From SAR202 cluster bacterium Casp-Chloro-G2 (GTDB taxonomy: Bacteria > Chloroflexota > Dehalococcoidia > Lucifugimonadales > UBA3495): a stretch of 64,000 bases of DNA. A program made the position numbers and the translations under genes. Under the pieces are notes generated by a model that saw only the letters and a list, made by a program, of their open reading frames with translations, was not told the DNA's origin and searched no databases. How positions within the stretch are numbered: position 1 is the stretch's first letter; every line of letters begins with the position of its first letter. Below, piece by piece: positions 33,799 to 42,907 of the stretch. The stretch spans positions 1-64,000 of the forward strand of contig MUCI01000023.1 of NCBI GenBank assembly GCA_002816575.1. Direction: 5' to 3'.

Positions 33799-35143
33799 TC
33801 AACGGGCCGGCCAACCGGACGCCGCAACCGATATGGGGCGTCAGCCCACCGTGTCCATCCACACCCAGGGCTGCAAGCTGAACCAGGCCGACAGTCAGGC
33901 GCTGGCCCGGCAATTTGAGCAGGCCGGTTTCACCCTGGTGCGTACCCCGGCACGGGCCAACGTGGTGGTGTTGAATTCCTGCACCGTGACCGCGACCTCC
34001 GATGCCAAAGCCCGCCAGTACCTGCGACGCGCCCGCCGGACCAACCCCGATGCCTTGGTGGTCGCCACCGGCTGCTACGCCCAGCGGGCCAAGCAAGACC
34101 TGGCGGCGATGGATGCCGTATCTTTGGTTCTGGACAACCGCGACAAGCCGCAACTGGTTTCAACGGTGGCCGGCAGGCTGGATGCCGCGCCGGTACGGTC
34201 CATGGCAAGCGGTGCTTCGCCCCTGGACCTGTACGCGGGCCGAACCAGGGCCATGGTGAAGATACAGGAGGGCTGCGACCAGGTCTGCGCCTACTGCATC
34301 GTGCCCAAGGTCAGAGGCCGGGAGAGGAGCATCCCACCCGAGGAGATAATCGCCCAGATAAATGGGCGGGCCGCGGAAGGCTGCCGGGAGGCGGTATTGA
34401 CCGGCACCCAACTGGGCACCTACGGGTTCGACCTGCCGGACATTAGCCTGAGGGACCTGGTGGCGCGGATATTGGCCGAGACGACCGTCGACCGGTTGCG
34501 GGTGTCTTCCCTCCAAGCCCAGGAGATCACCCCGGAGTTGTTAGACCTGTGGCAGGACCCGCGGCTCTGCCCCCATTTCCACATCCCGCTGCAGAGTGGC
34601 AGCGACACCATCCTGCGGGCCATGCGCCGCCGCTACGACACCGCCCGGTTCGCGGAAACGGTGGAGTTGGTGCGGTCTAGGATCCCGGACGCTGGTATCA
34701 CCACCGATATCATTGCCGGCTTCCCCGGCGAGGGCGTAAGGGAGTTTGCCGAGAGTTACAGTTTCGCCGCGTCCATGGGCTTCAGCGACATGCACGTGTT
34801 CCCCTACTCCATCAGGCCGGGAACGTCGGCGGCCCATCTTGGCGGGCAGGTCAACGACGCCCGGAAACAGGAGCGGACCGGTGAGCTGCTGGAACTGGCG
34901 GCCGCCGCCGGCCTGGAATTCCGCCGGGCGGCATTGGGCCAGACCAGGCCAGTACTCTGGAAACCCGCCGGCCTAGATAACCGCCCAAAAAGCGCCGACG
35001 GGTATTGGACCGGACTCACCGACAATTACCTTAGAGTGCGGGCGCAGTCCGACCAGGACTTGGGCAACGTCATCAAAGACGTGCGGTTAACAGGTCTACC
35101 TAAGGAAATGGACCATGGCTTGGTCACAGGCGAAGTCGTCTGA
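33785..35143 (+). CDS. mtaB: tRNA t6A37 methylthiotransferase
   Basis: A radical-SAM enzyme that turns t6A37 into ms2t6A37. The N-terminal domain starts VSIHTQGCKLNQADS and has NSCTVTATSDAKARQ and TGCYAQR, giving the three cluster cysteines. The radical-SAM CxxxCxxC is CDQVCAYC near residue 165, followed by VPKVRGRERS. IPLQSGSDTILRAMRRRY is typical of the family, and a C-terminal TRAM-like segment completes the 452 residues. The start is TTG with GGAGG five bases upstream, inside the previous gene; ATG 33833 has no SD. It uses the TsaD product. Confidence 0.93.
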   Translation: MARSDQRAGQPDAATDMGRQPTVSIHTQGCKLNQADSQALARQFEQAGFTLVRTPARANVVVLNSCTVTATSDAKARQYLRRARRTNPDALVVATGCYAQRAKQDLAAMDAVSLVLDNRDKPQLVSTVAGRLDAAPVRSMASGASPLDLYAGRTRAMVKIQEGCDQVCAYCIVPKVRGRERSIPPEEIIAQINGRAAEGCREAVLTGTQLGTYGFDLPDISLRDLVARILAETTVDRLRVSSLQAQEITPELLDLWQDPRLCPHFHIPLQSGSDTILRAMRRRYDTARFAETVELVRSRIPDAGITTDIIAGFPGEGVREFAESYSFAASMGFSDMHVFPYSIRPGTSAAHLGGQVNDARKQERTGELLELAAAAGLEFRRAALGQTRPVLWKPAGLDNRPKSADGYWTGLTDNYLRVRAQSDQDLGNVIKDVRLTGLPKEMDHGLVTGEVV

Positions 35144-35227
35144 TCGACTCCCCCGGACTTCGCGTGGGCTAGTCCAACTGTTCTTCCCTCGTCAGGGCAG
35201 TTAGGACATCGGCAGTTGGCTCCCGCA

Positions 35228-35245
35228 GCCGGCAGTCCTGCCGGC
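35228..35245. terminator. Short hairpin between convergent genes
   Basis: GCCGGCA and TGCCGGC pair around GTCC between mtaB and the MBL gene. No T-run follows. Confidence 0.35.
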
Positions 35246-35342
35246 ATCAAGCCTTTGCCAGATTGTGTTCCCCTTCTGGTTATCCGATATTAAGTTGTAC
35301 GCCATCGGGCCGATAGTTCGGCCACCGGATGTTTAACCCGGT

Positions 35343-36173
35343 CTACAGATCAACGGGTCTGAGATAGCCCATCTCACCGCGGCGCTCAAGATATCCCGCT
35401 TTGATATCGTGGCCGTGGGAGAAGACCAACAACCAGCCCTGTTGTTCGGCTTGGGTCAACAGGTCCCGCTTCTGCTCCAGAGTTACCTCGGGAGAGCTAT
35501 CGAAGGCGGAAATAGCCACCAGGTTCAGGTGATGGGGCGTGGGGACCAGGTCTCCAAGAAACACCACCCGCTCGCCGCCGTGGTTGAACATGACCATCTG
35601 ATGACCTGAGGCATGGCCGTCGGTGACTATCGCGTTCAGTCCGGGGAGAATCTCTGAATCGCCGTCCAGCAGTTCCAGCTGACCCCGCTCTTCTATGGGC
35701 AGGAAGTTCTCCGACCGGTGCGCTCCGTTGCAACGCTCATTGGGATTGCAGGCTTCGTCCCAGCATTCCCGCTGCACGTAGTACTTGGCCTTGGGGAAGG
35801 TTGGCACCAGATTGCCGGCGCGGTCCAGACGGGTGCATCCGCCAGAATGGTCGAAATGCAGGTGGGACAGCACCACCGCGCTGATGTCCTTGGGGGTCAG
35901 GCCGACGCCCTTCAATCCCTTCAGGAGGCGGCTGGGCACCAGGCCGAGGTTCTCTTTGTCCTGGTCCACTTCTTTGGAGCCGATCCCCGTATCCACCAGA
36001 ACGTTCTGTCCGGCCACTTGCAGCAGCAGACAGTTCAGTCCCAGCGTCATCCGGTTCTTGCGGTCGGTGACCACGCTGCCTTCCCAGGCAACCTTCGGCA
36101 CCTGACCGAACATGGACCCCCCGTCCATCTTGATTACTCCATCACTGATGATCTTTACAGCTGTAGACATCAT
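35343..36173 (-). CDS. MBL-fold metallo-hydrolase (lactonase-like)
   Basis: A 276-residue metallo-beta-lactamase-fold hydrolase. The zinc motif HLHFDHSGG is followed by further ligands in TDGHASGHQMVMF and in GDLVPTPHHLNL, as in quorum-quenching AiiA-like lactonases and many unassigned hydrolases. LLLQVAGQNVLVDTGIG is typical of the first strands. The substrate is unknown. Two adjacent ATGs (36173 and 36170) follow GAGGGG; the open frame starts earlier at a TTG. A possible promoter and a terminator lie 280-410 bases upstream on the same strand. Confidence 0.85.
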   Translation of the reverse strand: MMSTAVKIISDGVIKMDGGSMFGQVPKVAWEGSVVTDRKNRMTLGLNCLLLQVAGQNVLVDTGIGSKEVDQDKENLGLVPSRLLKGLKGVGLTPKDISAVVLSHLHFDHSGGCTRLDRAGNLVPTFPKAKYYVQRECWDEACNPNERCNGAHRSENFLPIEERGQLELLDGDSEILPGLNAIVTDGHASGHQMVMFNHGGERVVFLGDLVPTPHHLNLVAISAFDSSPEVTLEQKRDLLTQAEQQGWLLVFSHGHDIKAGYLERRGEMGYLRPVDL

Positions 36174-36368
36174 CGTTACACACAACCCCTCATTCAATTA
36201 TTATTGAACGTTCCGCCCCGCCCGGTGCCGTGACCAATAAGGGTTCCGAAGTTGACCCGAAGTGTCTCATCAGAGATTGCCGAAGAAGAGAGAATAGTGC
36301 TGATGACCGCGAGTATGGTCTACCGGGTTGGTTCTGGCGGGCCCGTTCTGCAGATACTATGTATTGTT

Positions 36369-36397
36369 TTGACCGTTGGTTTTCGATCGCTTATGTT
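36369..36397 (+). promoter_or_regulatory. Rightward promoter candidate
   Basis: TTGACC at 36369-36374 and TATGTT at 36392-36397 are 17 bases apart in an AT-rich stretch. If active, the leader to DUF1800 is about 450 bases. Confidence 0.4.
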
Positions 36398-36453
36398 TTA
36401 AGTAGCTTATGTTTATATCCTTATGATTACCTCCCGTACTTTCCCTTTTAGAC

Positions 36454-36491
36454 AAAAATAGCCGGGGTCCGATACCATCGGCCACCGGCTA
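36454..36491 (-). terminator. Intrinsic terminator with no gene directly upstream
   Basis: Read on the minus strand, TAGCCGG and CCGGCTA form the outer stem, CCGAT and ATCGG the inner stem around GGT, and TTTTT follows. No coding gene lies just upstream on this strand. Confidence 0.7.
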
Positions 36492-36555
36492 GAGCTAACG
36501 CTGACGCTAAGTAAGGCCACACCACACACGCCCACTCTCTCTCGTTGACCCAATT
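36454..36555 (-). ncRNA. Candidate small RNA or attenuated leader, about 100 nt
   Basis: A minus-strand promoter (TTGACA 36589-36584, ATTAAT 36566-36561, 17-base spacer) predicts transcription from about 36555. A strong hairpin with a T5 tail (36491-36454) would end it after about 100 bases. No ORF fits. The next gene on this strand is the MBL hydrolase 280 bases on, so this may be an independent small RNA or a terminated leader. Seen only as promoter plus terminator; no known RNA family was recognised. Confidence 0.4.
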
Positions 36556-36560
36556 AGCAG

Positions 36561-36589
36561 ATTAATGTAAGAGCGCCGCCGCCTGTCAA
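36561..36589 (-). promoter_or_regulatory. Minus-strand sigma70-type promoter
   Basis: A perfect TTGACA (36589-36584) is 17 bases from ATTAAT (36566-36561) on the minus strand. Confidence 0.5.
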
Positions 36590-36730
36590 GGGGGAAATAC
36601 ACGACTTTGAGGTCAGTATTCGGTGGAATATTAAACTTATTTAAGGCTTGGGTCAAATCCACGCCTGGGGCTCCGACGTTATGTATACCTTGCCGTTTAA
36701 GGGTGGACCCTTTTTGGCCGATTTTAGAGA

Positions 36731-36739
36731 TGCTATACT
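36731..36739 (+). promoter_or_regulatory. Extended -10 element before DUF1800
   Basis: TGCTATACT is an extended -10 (TGnTATAAT type) about 114 bases before the ATG at 36853. The -35 position is poor (TTTTTG). Confidence 0.45.
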
Positions 36740-36852
36740 AGCCGGATTCCGATACTGACCATCACCAAAAACCGGGGGGAAACCCGGCGAACACCCGGCC
36801 GCATTGCCCACCGCCGTACCAGCAGAACGGCCGTTGAACGAGAGGCTTCGAC

Positions 36853-38271
36853 ATGGAGAAAGACCGGAAAGAGACCACCGAGTTAGGACTGATCGGCCAC
36901 CTGATGCGGAGGGCTGGATTCGGCGCCACGCTCCAAGAGTTGGAAGCGTACCAAGCCAAGGGGTACGAGGCCACCGTGGAGGAGTTGATTCACCCCGAAG
37001 ACGCACCCGAATGGAACGACGACCTGGTACGCCGCTACCAGCCCGACCAGAACAGCATCATGTACTTCGAGAGCGCCCAGGCTTATTGGATGTACAGGAT
37101 GATCAATTCCAAACGCCCCTTAGAGGAAAAGATCGCCCTGTTCTGGCACGGCCTCTTCGCCACCGCCTACGGTAAGCTGAACCACGCTAAGGGCGTGGTC
37201 AACCAGACCGATACCTTCCGCCGTCACGGCCTGGGGACCTTCCACGATATATTGACGGAGCTGTCCAAGGACCCGGCCATGATCTTCTGGCTGGACAACA
37301 AGGACAACCATAAGGATGCCCCCAATGAGAACTACGGACGGGAGCTTCTGGAGCTCTTTTCCATGGGCATCGGCAACTACACCGAAGCCGACGTGAAGAG
37401 TTGCGCCAGGGCCTTCACCGGGTGGACCATCGCCAACCAGGACTACATGAGCGTCCGCGCCGCCCGGGACTCCATCTGGCCTTCGGGACGCATCGATTGG
37501 CAGTTCGAGTACAAGCCCGAAGACCACGACGAGACCGAAAAAGAGTTCCTGGGCCGCACCGGCAACTTCAACGGCGAAGACGTCATCGACATCGTTGCCA
37601 TGCGCCCGGCCACCAGTTGGTTCATAGCCGGCAAGCTGTACGCCTACTTCGTCTCCGACACCTCCAATGAGGAGGCGACAGCGTTCCTGGCCGAGGAGTA
37701 CCGCAAGTCAGGCGGCGACATCCGCTCCATGCTGCGGGCCTTGTTCCTGTCGGACTATTTCAAGTCGGAGGATGTCTGGTACGCCAAGATCAAGAGCCCT
37801 ACAGAACTGGTTGTGGGCACGGCCCGGTTGGCCGGCAGTTACCAGACCCCCCAATGGGATATCACCAACCTGGCCAGCGACGCCAATTTCATGGGCCAAG
37901 AGATACTTAATCCGCCCACCGTTGAGGGCTGGCACACCGGCACCGAGTGGGTGGACACCGGGACTCTGGTGGAGCGGGTGAACTCGACGGCGTTGGTCAT
38001 TGGCGACGCCCTGCAGCCGGGGGTCCGGGACATGATCCAGCGGCTCAAAGACCGCCAAGACACCTATCAGCCGGACGAGCTGGTTGACGCCTGCCTGCTC
38101 TTGTCCGGAGGCCTGGAGGTGTCGCACGGAACCCATCAGCGCCTGGTGGAATTCGCCGCCAACTGGGGCGAGGTGAGTTTCACTCCCGAAGACGCCGTCG
38201 CCTGCTCCGAACAGCGGGTCGTCGAGCTGCTCCAAGTGGTCCTAGCCACCCGCGAATACCAGATGGCCTAG
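36853..38271 (+). CDS. DUF1800 family protein
   Basis: A 472-residue DUF1800 protein of unknown biochemical role. Landmarks are HLMRRAGFGAT near residue 16, EEKIALFWHGLFAT near 90, NENYGRELLELFSMG near 157, and CARAFTGW near 183. Family members are common in Planctomycetes, Chloroflexota and Proteobacteria and are nearly always next to a DUF1501 gene. None is here; the neighbour is an NHL-repeat gene. No signal peptide is visible. Function is not known, and none is proposed. Confidence 0.9.
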   Translation: MEKDRKETTELGLIGHLMRRAGFGATLQELEAYQAKGYEATVEELIHPEDAPEWNDDLVRRYQPDQNSIMYFESAQAYWMYRMINSKRPLEEKIALFWHGLFATAYGKLNHAKGVVNQTDTFRRHGLGTFHDILTELSKDPAMIFWLDNKDNHKDAPNENYGRELLELFSMGIGNYTEADVKSCARAFTGWTIANQDYMSVRAARDSIWPSGRIDWQFEYKPEDHDETEKEFLGRTGNFNGEDVIDIVAMRPATSWFIAGKLYAYFVSDTSNEEATAFLAEEYRKSGGDIRSMLRALFLSDYFKSEDVWYAKIKSPTELVVGTARLAGSYQTPQWDITNLASDANFMGQEILNPPTVEGWHTGTEWVDTGTLVERVNSTALVIGDALQPGVRDMIQRLKDRQDTYQPDELVDACLLLSGGLEVSHGTHQRLVEFAANWGEVSFTPEDAVACSEQRVVELLQVVLATREYQMA

Positions 38272-38319
38272 GGGCCTGGCGCACTTCTGTGCCCGGCTCG
38301 CTAGCAGAAGCAACCAAGC

Positions 38320-38376
38320 TTGTTGTCACCCCGAGTGCTTGTTGTCACCCCGAGTGCTTGTTGTCACCCCGAGTGC
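38320..38376. repeat. Three tandem 19-base repeats
   Basis: TTGTTGTCACCCCGAGTGC occurs three times in perfect tandem (38320, 38339, 38358). The last copy is the left end of a palindromic element, so the end of the element seems to have been triplicated. Confidence 0.9.
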
Positions 38377-38455
38377 AGCGAGGGGTCTCGTTGCCAAAGT
38401 CGAACCAGGCTTCATCCAGCGATGGGATTCCTCGGCTCCGGCCTCGGAATGACAG
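38362..38455. repeat. Palindromic interspersed repeat element
   Basis: The left end TGTCACCCCGAG-TGCAGCGAGGGGTCTC is the near-inverse of the right end GGGATTCCTCGG-CTCCGGCCTCGGAATGACA. Sequences of the type GTCATTCCGAG-GCGAGGAATCTC are a common family of dispersed palindromic repeats in bacteria. At about 94 bases with no ORF, it is a MITE-like or REP-like element between DUF1800 and the NHL gene. Confidence 0.75.
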
Positions 38456-38497
38456 GCTGGTGAGGCAGGTTTCCAATCCTGTGACTGGACACAACCA

Positions 38498-39511
38498 ATG
38501 ACCACCACCAAGACATTCACCTATAGCCACACCATCGGCTTTCTGGCCGCCACGGGACGGGGCTTCACCAACCCGGTGGACCTGGCCATCAACTCCCAGG
38601 GCGTGATCTACGTGTTGAACCGGGCGGGGCCTGAAACGCCCATCCGCTTGCCCTCCAAACGGGTCACCATGTGCAACCTGAACGAGGACTGGTTCGGAGA
38701 CTTCGGCGTTGGCGGCACCGGCGACGGGGAATTCTGGTGGCCCAGTTCCATCGCGATCGACAGCCAAGACCGGGTCTACGTCTCCGACGAGGGCCTGCAG
38801 CGCATCTCGGTCTTCGACAAGGACGGAACGTTCCTGAGCAAATGGGGTGAGAAGGGCTCCGGCGCCGGGCAGCTTGAATATCCCTCCAGCCTGGCCTTCG
38901 ACGCCGAAGACAACCTGTACCTGGCCGACAGCGGCAACCACCGGGTGCAGAAATTCACATCCGACGGCCGGTTCATATCGGCCTGGGGCCAGAGAGGCAG
39001 CGATCCCGGCCAGTTCGAAGGACCCTGGGGGTTGGCCTTGGCCGGTTCCGGTAACGTCTACATCTCCGATTGGGGGAACGACCGCATCCAGCGGTACGCC
39101 ACGGACGGCCGGTTGATCGAGGAGTTCCCCGCGCTTCCAGAAGGCCAGGCCATTCACCGGCCGGCCGGACTAACGGTGGACGACGATGGCAACATCTATG
39201 TAGCCGACTGGGGCAACGAACGGGTGAAGATAATCGGCCCGGACGGTAGTTTGCTGGCGTCGCTTCGAGGCGAGTCGGTGGACTCCAAGTGGGCGGCTGA
39301 TTACTTCGAAGCCAACCCCGAGGAAGGACGGCTACGCTACGAGGCCGACCTGGTGCCCGAATTAGACCCGCCGGCCCGGCGCGACCGGGAGATATCCGCC
39401 GGAGTGGAGAGCTACTTCTGGGGACCCACGGCGGTCAAGCTAGACGGCCAAGGCCGCCTATACGTCGCCGACAGCCTGCGCCACCGGCTGCAGGTCTACC
39501 AGAGCAATTAA
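38498..39511 (+). CDS. NHL-repeat beta-propeller protein
   Basis: A 337-residue protein made of NHL repeats, expected to fold as a six-bladed propeller. Repeats read FWWPSSIAIDSQDRVYVSD, YPSSLAFDAEDNLYLADSG, GPWGLALAGSGNVYISDWG, RPAGLTVDDDGNIYVADWG and, last, GPTAVKLDGQGRLYVADSL, with an N-terminal blade NPVDLAINSQGVIYVL. No clear signal peptide is present. Such domains act as binding scaffolds or lyase/lactonase folds; no active site is evident. It follows the palindromic repeat and is convergent with glnS. Confidence 0.85.
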   Translation: MTTTKTFTYSHTIGFLAATGRGFTNPVDLAINSQGVIYVLNRAGPETPIRLPSKRVTMCNLNEDWFGDFGVGGTGDGEFWWPSSIAIDSQDRVYVSDEGLQRISVFDKDGTFLSKWGEKGSGAGQLEYPSSLAFDAEDNLYLADSGNHRVQKFTSDGRFISAWGQRGSDPGQFEGPWGLALAGSGNVYISDWGNDRIQRYATDGRLIEEFPALPEGQAIHRPAGLTVDDDGNIYVADWGNERVKIIGPDGSLLASLRGESVDSKWAADYFEANPEEGRLRYEADLVPELDPPARRDREISAGVESYFWGPTAVKLDGQGRLYVADSLRHRLQVYQSN

Positions 39512-39523
39512 TGGCCGGAACGC

Positions 39524-41218
39524 CTAGCGGACTTTGCGGCGGGCCTGGTCCATGCGGGCCCAGGTGTCCCGGAGCGCCACCGTGCGGTTGAAGACCGGGG
39601 CCTCGGGCGTGGAGTCCAGGTCGACGCAGAAATAGCCCTGCCGCAGGAATTGGAACCGCTCTCCCGGCTTGGCTTGGTCCAGTCCCTGCTCCAGCTTGCA
39701 ACCCCGCAACACGACCAACGACTCGGGGTTAAGATTGTCTTTGAAATCACCGCCCTCCGGCAGGTCGTCGGGGTCTTCGGTGACGAACAGGTGGTCGTAG
39801 ATCCGGACCTCCGCATCCACCGCCTGTTCCGCCGACACCCAATGGGAGGTGCCCCGGACCTTTCTGCCGTCGGCAGAAGTTCCCCCGTAGGTTTCCGGGT
39901 CGTAGGTGCAACGCAGCTCGGTGATCTCGCCGGTGGCCTCGTCTTTCACCACGCCGGTACAGGTGATGTAGTAGGCGTCTTTGAGCCGTATCTCCCGGCC
40001 TGGCGACAGGCGGTAGAACTTGGGCGGCGGGTCCTCGCTGAAATCGTCCCTCTCGATGTACACGGTGCGGGAGAAGAGGACCGGCCGCTCGCCCATGCTC
40101 ATATCTTCCGGGTTGTTCACCGACATGATCTCTTCGGATCTGCCCTCAGGGTAGTTCTCGATGACCACCTTCAGCGGGTCCAGCACGCCCATGACCCTGG
40201 GCGACCGCTTATTCAGGTCGTCCCGCAGGGCATGCTCCAACAGGGATATCTCAACCGTGTTGTCGCGCCGGGCCACGCCGATGCGGTCGCAGAACTCCCG
40301 GATCGCCTCGGGCGTGTAGCCCCGGCGGCGCAGCCCCGAGAGGGTGGGCATGCGCGGGTCGTCCCAGCCGTTCACGTAGCCGCCGTTCACCAATTCCATC
40401 AACCGCCGCTTGCTGAGGACCGTGTGAGTGATGTTCAGCCTCGCGAACTCGATCTGCTGCGAGTGGTAGATGCCCAGCTCGTCCAGGAACCAGTCATATA
40501 GGGGGCGATGGACCTCAAACTCCAGCGTGCAGACGGAGTGGGTGACGCCCTCGATGGAGTCCGACTGGCCGTGGGCGAAGTCGTACATCGGGTAGATGGG
40601 CCATTCGTCGCCGGTGCGGTGGTGGGACTGTTTCAGGATGCGGTACATCACCGGGTCCCGCAGGTTCAGGTTGTTGGCGGCCATGTCTATCTTGGCCCGA
40701 AGCACGCGGGCGCCTTCCTCGAACTCTCCGGCCCGCATGCGGTGGAACAGGTCCAGGTTCTCCTCGACGGACCGGTTGCGGAAGGGGCTCTCTTTGCCGG
40801 GCTCCGTCAGCGTGCCCCGCGTTTCCCGGATCTCCTCGGGGCTGAGATCGCAAACGTAGGCCTTGCCGGCTTCGATCAGTTGGATGGCGAATTCGTACAG
40901 CTTGCCGAAGTAGTCCGAAGCGTAGTACAGGTTCTCGCCCCAGTCCCAACCCAGCCAGCGCACGTCCTCCATGATAGATTCGACGTATTCCGTCTCCTCC
41001 CTGCTGGGATTGGTGTCGTCGAAGCGCAGGTTACAGGTGCCCCCGAACTCAGCCGCCAGCCCAAAGTTCAGGCAGACCGACTTGGCGTGGCCGATGTGGA
41101 GATAGCCGTTGGGCTCGGGGGGGAACCGGGTGACCACCCGTCCGCCGAACTTCCCGGACTTGATGTCGTCGGCGACTATGCTGCGTACGAAGTCCACCGA
41201 TGTTTCAGTCTGTGTCAT
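39524..41218 (-). CDS. glnS: Glutaminyl-tRNA synthetase
   Basis: Charges tRNA(Gln) with glutamine. The 564-residue class Ic enzyme has the HIGH-type motif [15 protein letters not shown] (residues about 33-47), [31 protein letters not shown] and the KMSKS-type VLSKRRL, plus the C-terminal anticodon-binding beta-barrels. Length is normal. It lies 120 bases downstream of gltX on the same strand, probably co-transcribed. GlnRS is patchy in bacteria and generally thought to be acquired by transfer; many use GatCAB instead, and no gat genes are in the window. Confidence 0.96.
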   Translation of the reverse strand: MTQTETSVDFVRSIVADDIKSGKFGGRVVTRFPPEPNGYLHIGHAKSVCLNFGLAAEFGGTCNLRFDDTNPSREETEYVESIMEDVRWLGWDWGENLYYASDYFGKLYEFAIQLIEAGKAYVCDLSPEEIRETRGTLTEPGKESPFRNRSVEENLDLFHRMRAGEFEEGARVLRAKIDMAANNLNLRDPVMYRILKQSHHRTGDEWPIYPMYDFAHGQSDSIEGVTHSVCTLEFEVHRPLYDWFLDELGIYHSQQIEFARLNITHTVLSKRRLMELVNGGYVNGWDDPRMPTLSGLRRRGYTPEAIREFCDRIGVARRDNTVEISLLEHALRDDLNKRSPRVMGVLDPLKVVIENYPEGRSEEIMSVNNPEDMSMGERPVLFSRTVYIERDDFSEDPPPKFYRLSPGREIRLKDAYYITCTGVVKDEATGEITELRCTYDPETYGGTSADGRKVRGTSHWVSAEQAVDAEVRIYDHLFVTEDPDDLPEGGDFKDNLNPESLVVLRGCKLEQGLDQAKPGERFQFLRQGYFCVDLDSTPEAPVFNRTVALRDTWARMDQARRKVR

Positions 41219-41338
41219 TATCGTGTCGTCCTAAGTATCTTGCGGGTGGCCGTCCGTCTGGCTTGCCGCCCCGGACCATTCTTTCTCGTTCTTTCGTTGA
41301 TGGCCTGGATGGCCGGTGGCCGTCCATCTATTCGGCGG

Positions 41339-42808
41339 CTATCCGGAGGCGCTCAACCGTTCCAGCGCGTTCTTCAAGCGGCTCACGGTACGGTCCTTGC
41401 CCAAAACTTCCAGCATCTCGAACAGCGGAGGCGAAACCGCCCGGCCGGTGGCGGCAACCCGCAGCACGCCGAAGAACTGGCGGCGCGACAGTGAAAGCCG
41501 CTCACCGGTGGCATTCAGCATCTCTTCCAGTTTCTCATGCTGATAATCGTCTGTGGCGCTAAGGTCAGCCAAAGCGGCTTTGAGGGCCGCTAGCGTCATG
41601 TCCCGGTCCATGCCTTTCTGAATGATTGTCCCCGTATCGAAATTTTCGTCGGCTTTGAAGAAGTAAGACGTCATGTCAGCCGACTCGTCCAACCGCTTGA
41701 TGCGCTCTTGGACCAGCGGGGCGATCCGGCGCAGGTATTCCTCGTCCACCGGGAGCATGTCCTTGGGCAGGTCTCGCTCCAAGAACGGCATCATCCGGCT
41801 GGCGAGCTCTTCCGGGGTCAACTCCCGGATGTACACCCCGTTCATCCAGAGCAGTTTCTCCTGGTCGAAGATGGCCGACGACTTGGTGACCCGGTCCAGG
41901 GTGAAGTTTTCGATAACGGTCTGTATGGGAACAACATCCGTTTTGTCGTCCAGCGCCCACCCCAAGAGCAGCATGAAGTTGGTCAACGCCTCGGGCAGGT
42001 AACCGTCGACCTGATACTCGCCGATGGCGGTCGCGCCGTGACGCTTTGAGAGCTTAGCCCGGTCCGGCCCCATGATCATGGGCAGGTGGGCGAACTCTGG
42101 CGGCTCGAACCCCAGGGCGTAGAAGAGTTGCAGATGGCGTGGTGTGCTGGGCAGCCACTCCTCGGCGCGCATGATGTGGCTGATCTTCATCAGATTGTCG
42201 TCGGCCACCACGGCCAGGTGGTAGGTGGGGAAGCCGTCGGACTTCAAGATGATGAAGTCGTTCTGAGTCTCGTTACGCCACTCGACCTCGCCCCTGATCA
42301 GGTCTTTGACCCTGGTAACCCCTTCTCTGGGCATGGCGAACCGGATGACCTTGGAGTCGGTCCCGGCGCTCAGCTTGGCGATCTCGTCTTTACTCAGTTC
42401 GCGGCAGTGGCAATCGGCGCTGGCCGAGGTGCGCCGGTCGCGTTGCCGCCCGTCATCTTGGGCCGGCCGTTCCTGGCTGCAGAAACAATGATAGGCGTTG
42501 CCCTCGGAAACCAGCTTGTCGGCAAGGTCATGGTAGATCTGCAGCCGTTCCGACTGGTAATAAGGGCCGTAGGGTCCGCCCACCTCCGGGCCCTCATCCC
42601 AATCGATGTTCAACCAGCGCAGGCCCTCCAACATTGCTTCGATGGACCCCGGAACCAAACGCGCCTGGTCGGTGTCTTCGACCCTGACGATGAACTTACC
42701 GCCGTTGTGACGGGCAAAAAGCCAGTTGAAGAGGGCAGTCCGGATGTTGCCGATGTGGGGCAGTCCGGTGGGGCTGGGGGCGAACCGGACGCGGACTTCT
42801 CCGGGCAA
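41339..42808 (-). CDS. gltX: Glutamyl-tRNA synthetase
   Basis: Charges tRNA(Glu). The N-terminus VRVRFAPSPTGLPHIGNIRT carries the HIGH motif, VEDTDQARL follows, and KLSKRHG is the KMSKS motif. The 489 residues match GluRS. The open frame reaches an ATG at 42853, but that ATG falls next to a probable -10 box. The TTG at 42808 has GGAGA seven bases upstream and begins right before the conserved VRVRF, so it is preferred. With glnS next door, discrimination between tRNA(Glu) and tRNA(Gln) is expected. Confidence 0.94.
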   Translation of the reverse strand: MPGEVRVRFAPSPTGLPHIGNIRTALFNWLFARHNGGKFIVRVEDTDQARLVPGSIEAMLEGLRWLNIDWDEGPEVGGPYGPYYQSERLQIYHDLADKLVSEGNAYHCFCSQERPAQDDGRQRDRRTSASADCHCRELSKDEIAKLSAGTDSKVIRFAMPREGVTRVKDLIRGEVEWRNETQNDFIILKSDGFPTYHLAVVADDNLMKISHIMRAEEWLPSTPRHLQLFYALGFEPPEFAHLPMIMGPDRAKLSKRHGATAIGEYQVDGYLPEALTNFMLLLGWALDDKTDVVPIQTVIENFTLDRVTKSSAIFDQEKLLWMNGVYIRELTPEELASRMMPFLERDLPKDMLPVDEEYLRRIAPLVQERIKRLDESADMTSYFFKADENFDTGTIIQKGMDRDMTLAALKAALADLSATDDYQHEKLEEMLNATGERLSLSRRQFFGVLRVAATGRAVSPPLFEMLEVLGKDRTVSRLKNALERLSASG

Positions 42809-42843
42809 ATCGATTCTCCACGGCGAAGATATGGGCAGACAAT

Positions 42844-42852
42844 ATTGTAGCA
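42844..42852 (-). promoter_or_regulatory. Extended -10 promoter of gltX-glnS
   Basis: TGCTACAAT on the minus strand is an extended -10 element; transcription would begin near 42837, close before the TTG start at 42808. The -35 region is weak. Confidence 0.5.
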
Positions 42853-42907
42853 TGGTTCACGACTGGTCTCGTGCCTGGAAACGCCTGGTTGGGGCGAGAG
42901 CCGGCCG

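Larger units (their letters stand above)
36174..36852. other. Divergent intergenic region with candidate RNA
   Basis: 679 bases between the MBL gene and the DUF1800 gene. No ORF is credible; the 117-codon minus ORF at 36653 is a shadow of the DUF1800 gene. It holds promoter candidates on both strands and a strong minus-strand terminator, listed separately. Confidence 0.5.

Noticed and set aside
38320-38376. CRISPR array
   Set aside because: The three copies are directly adjacent with no spacers; the unit belongs to a palindromic element.
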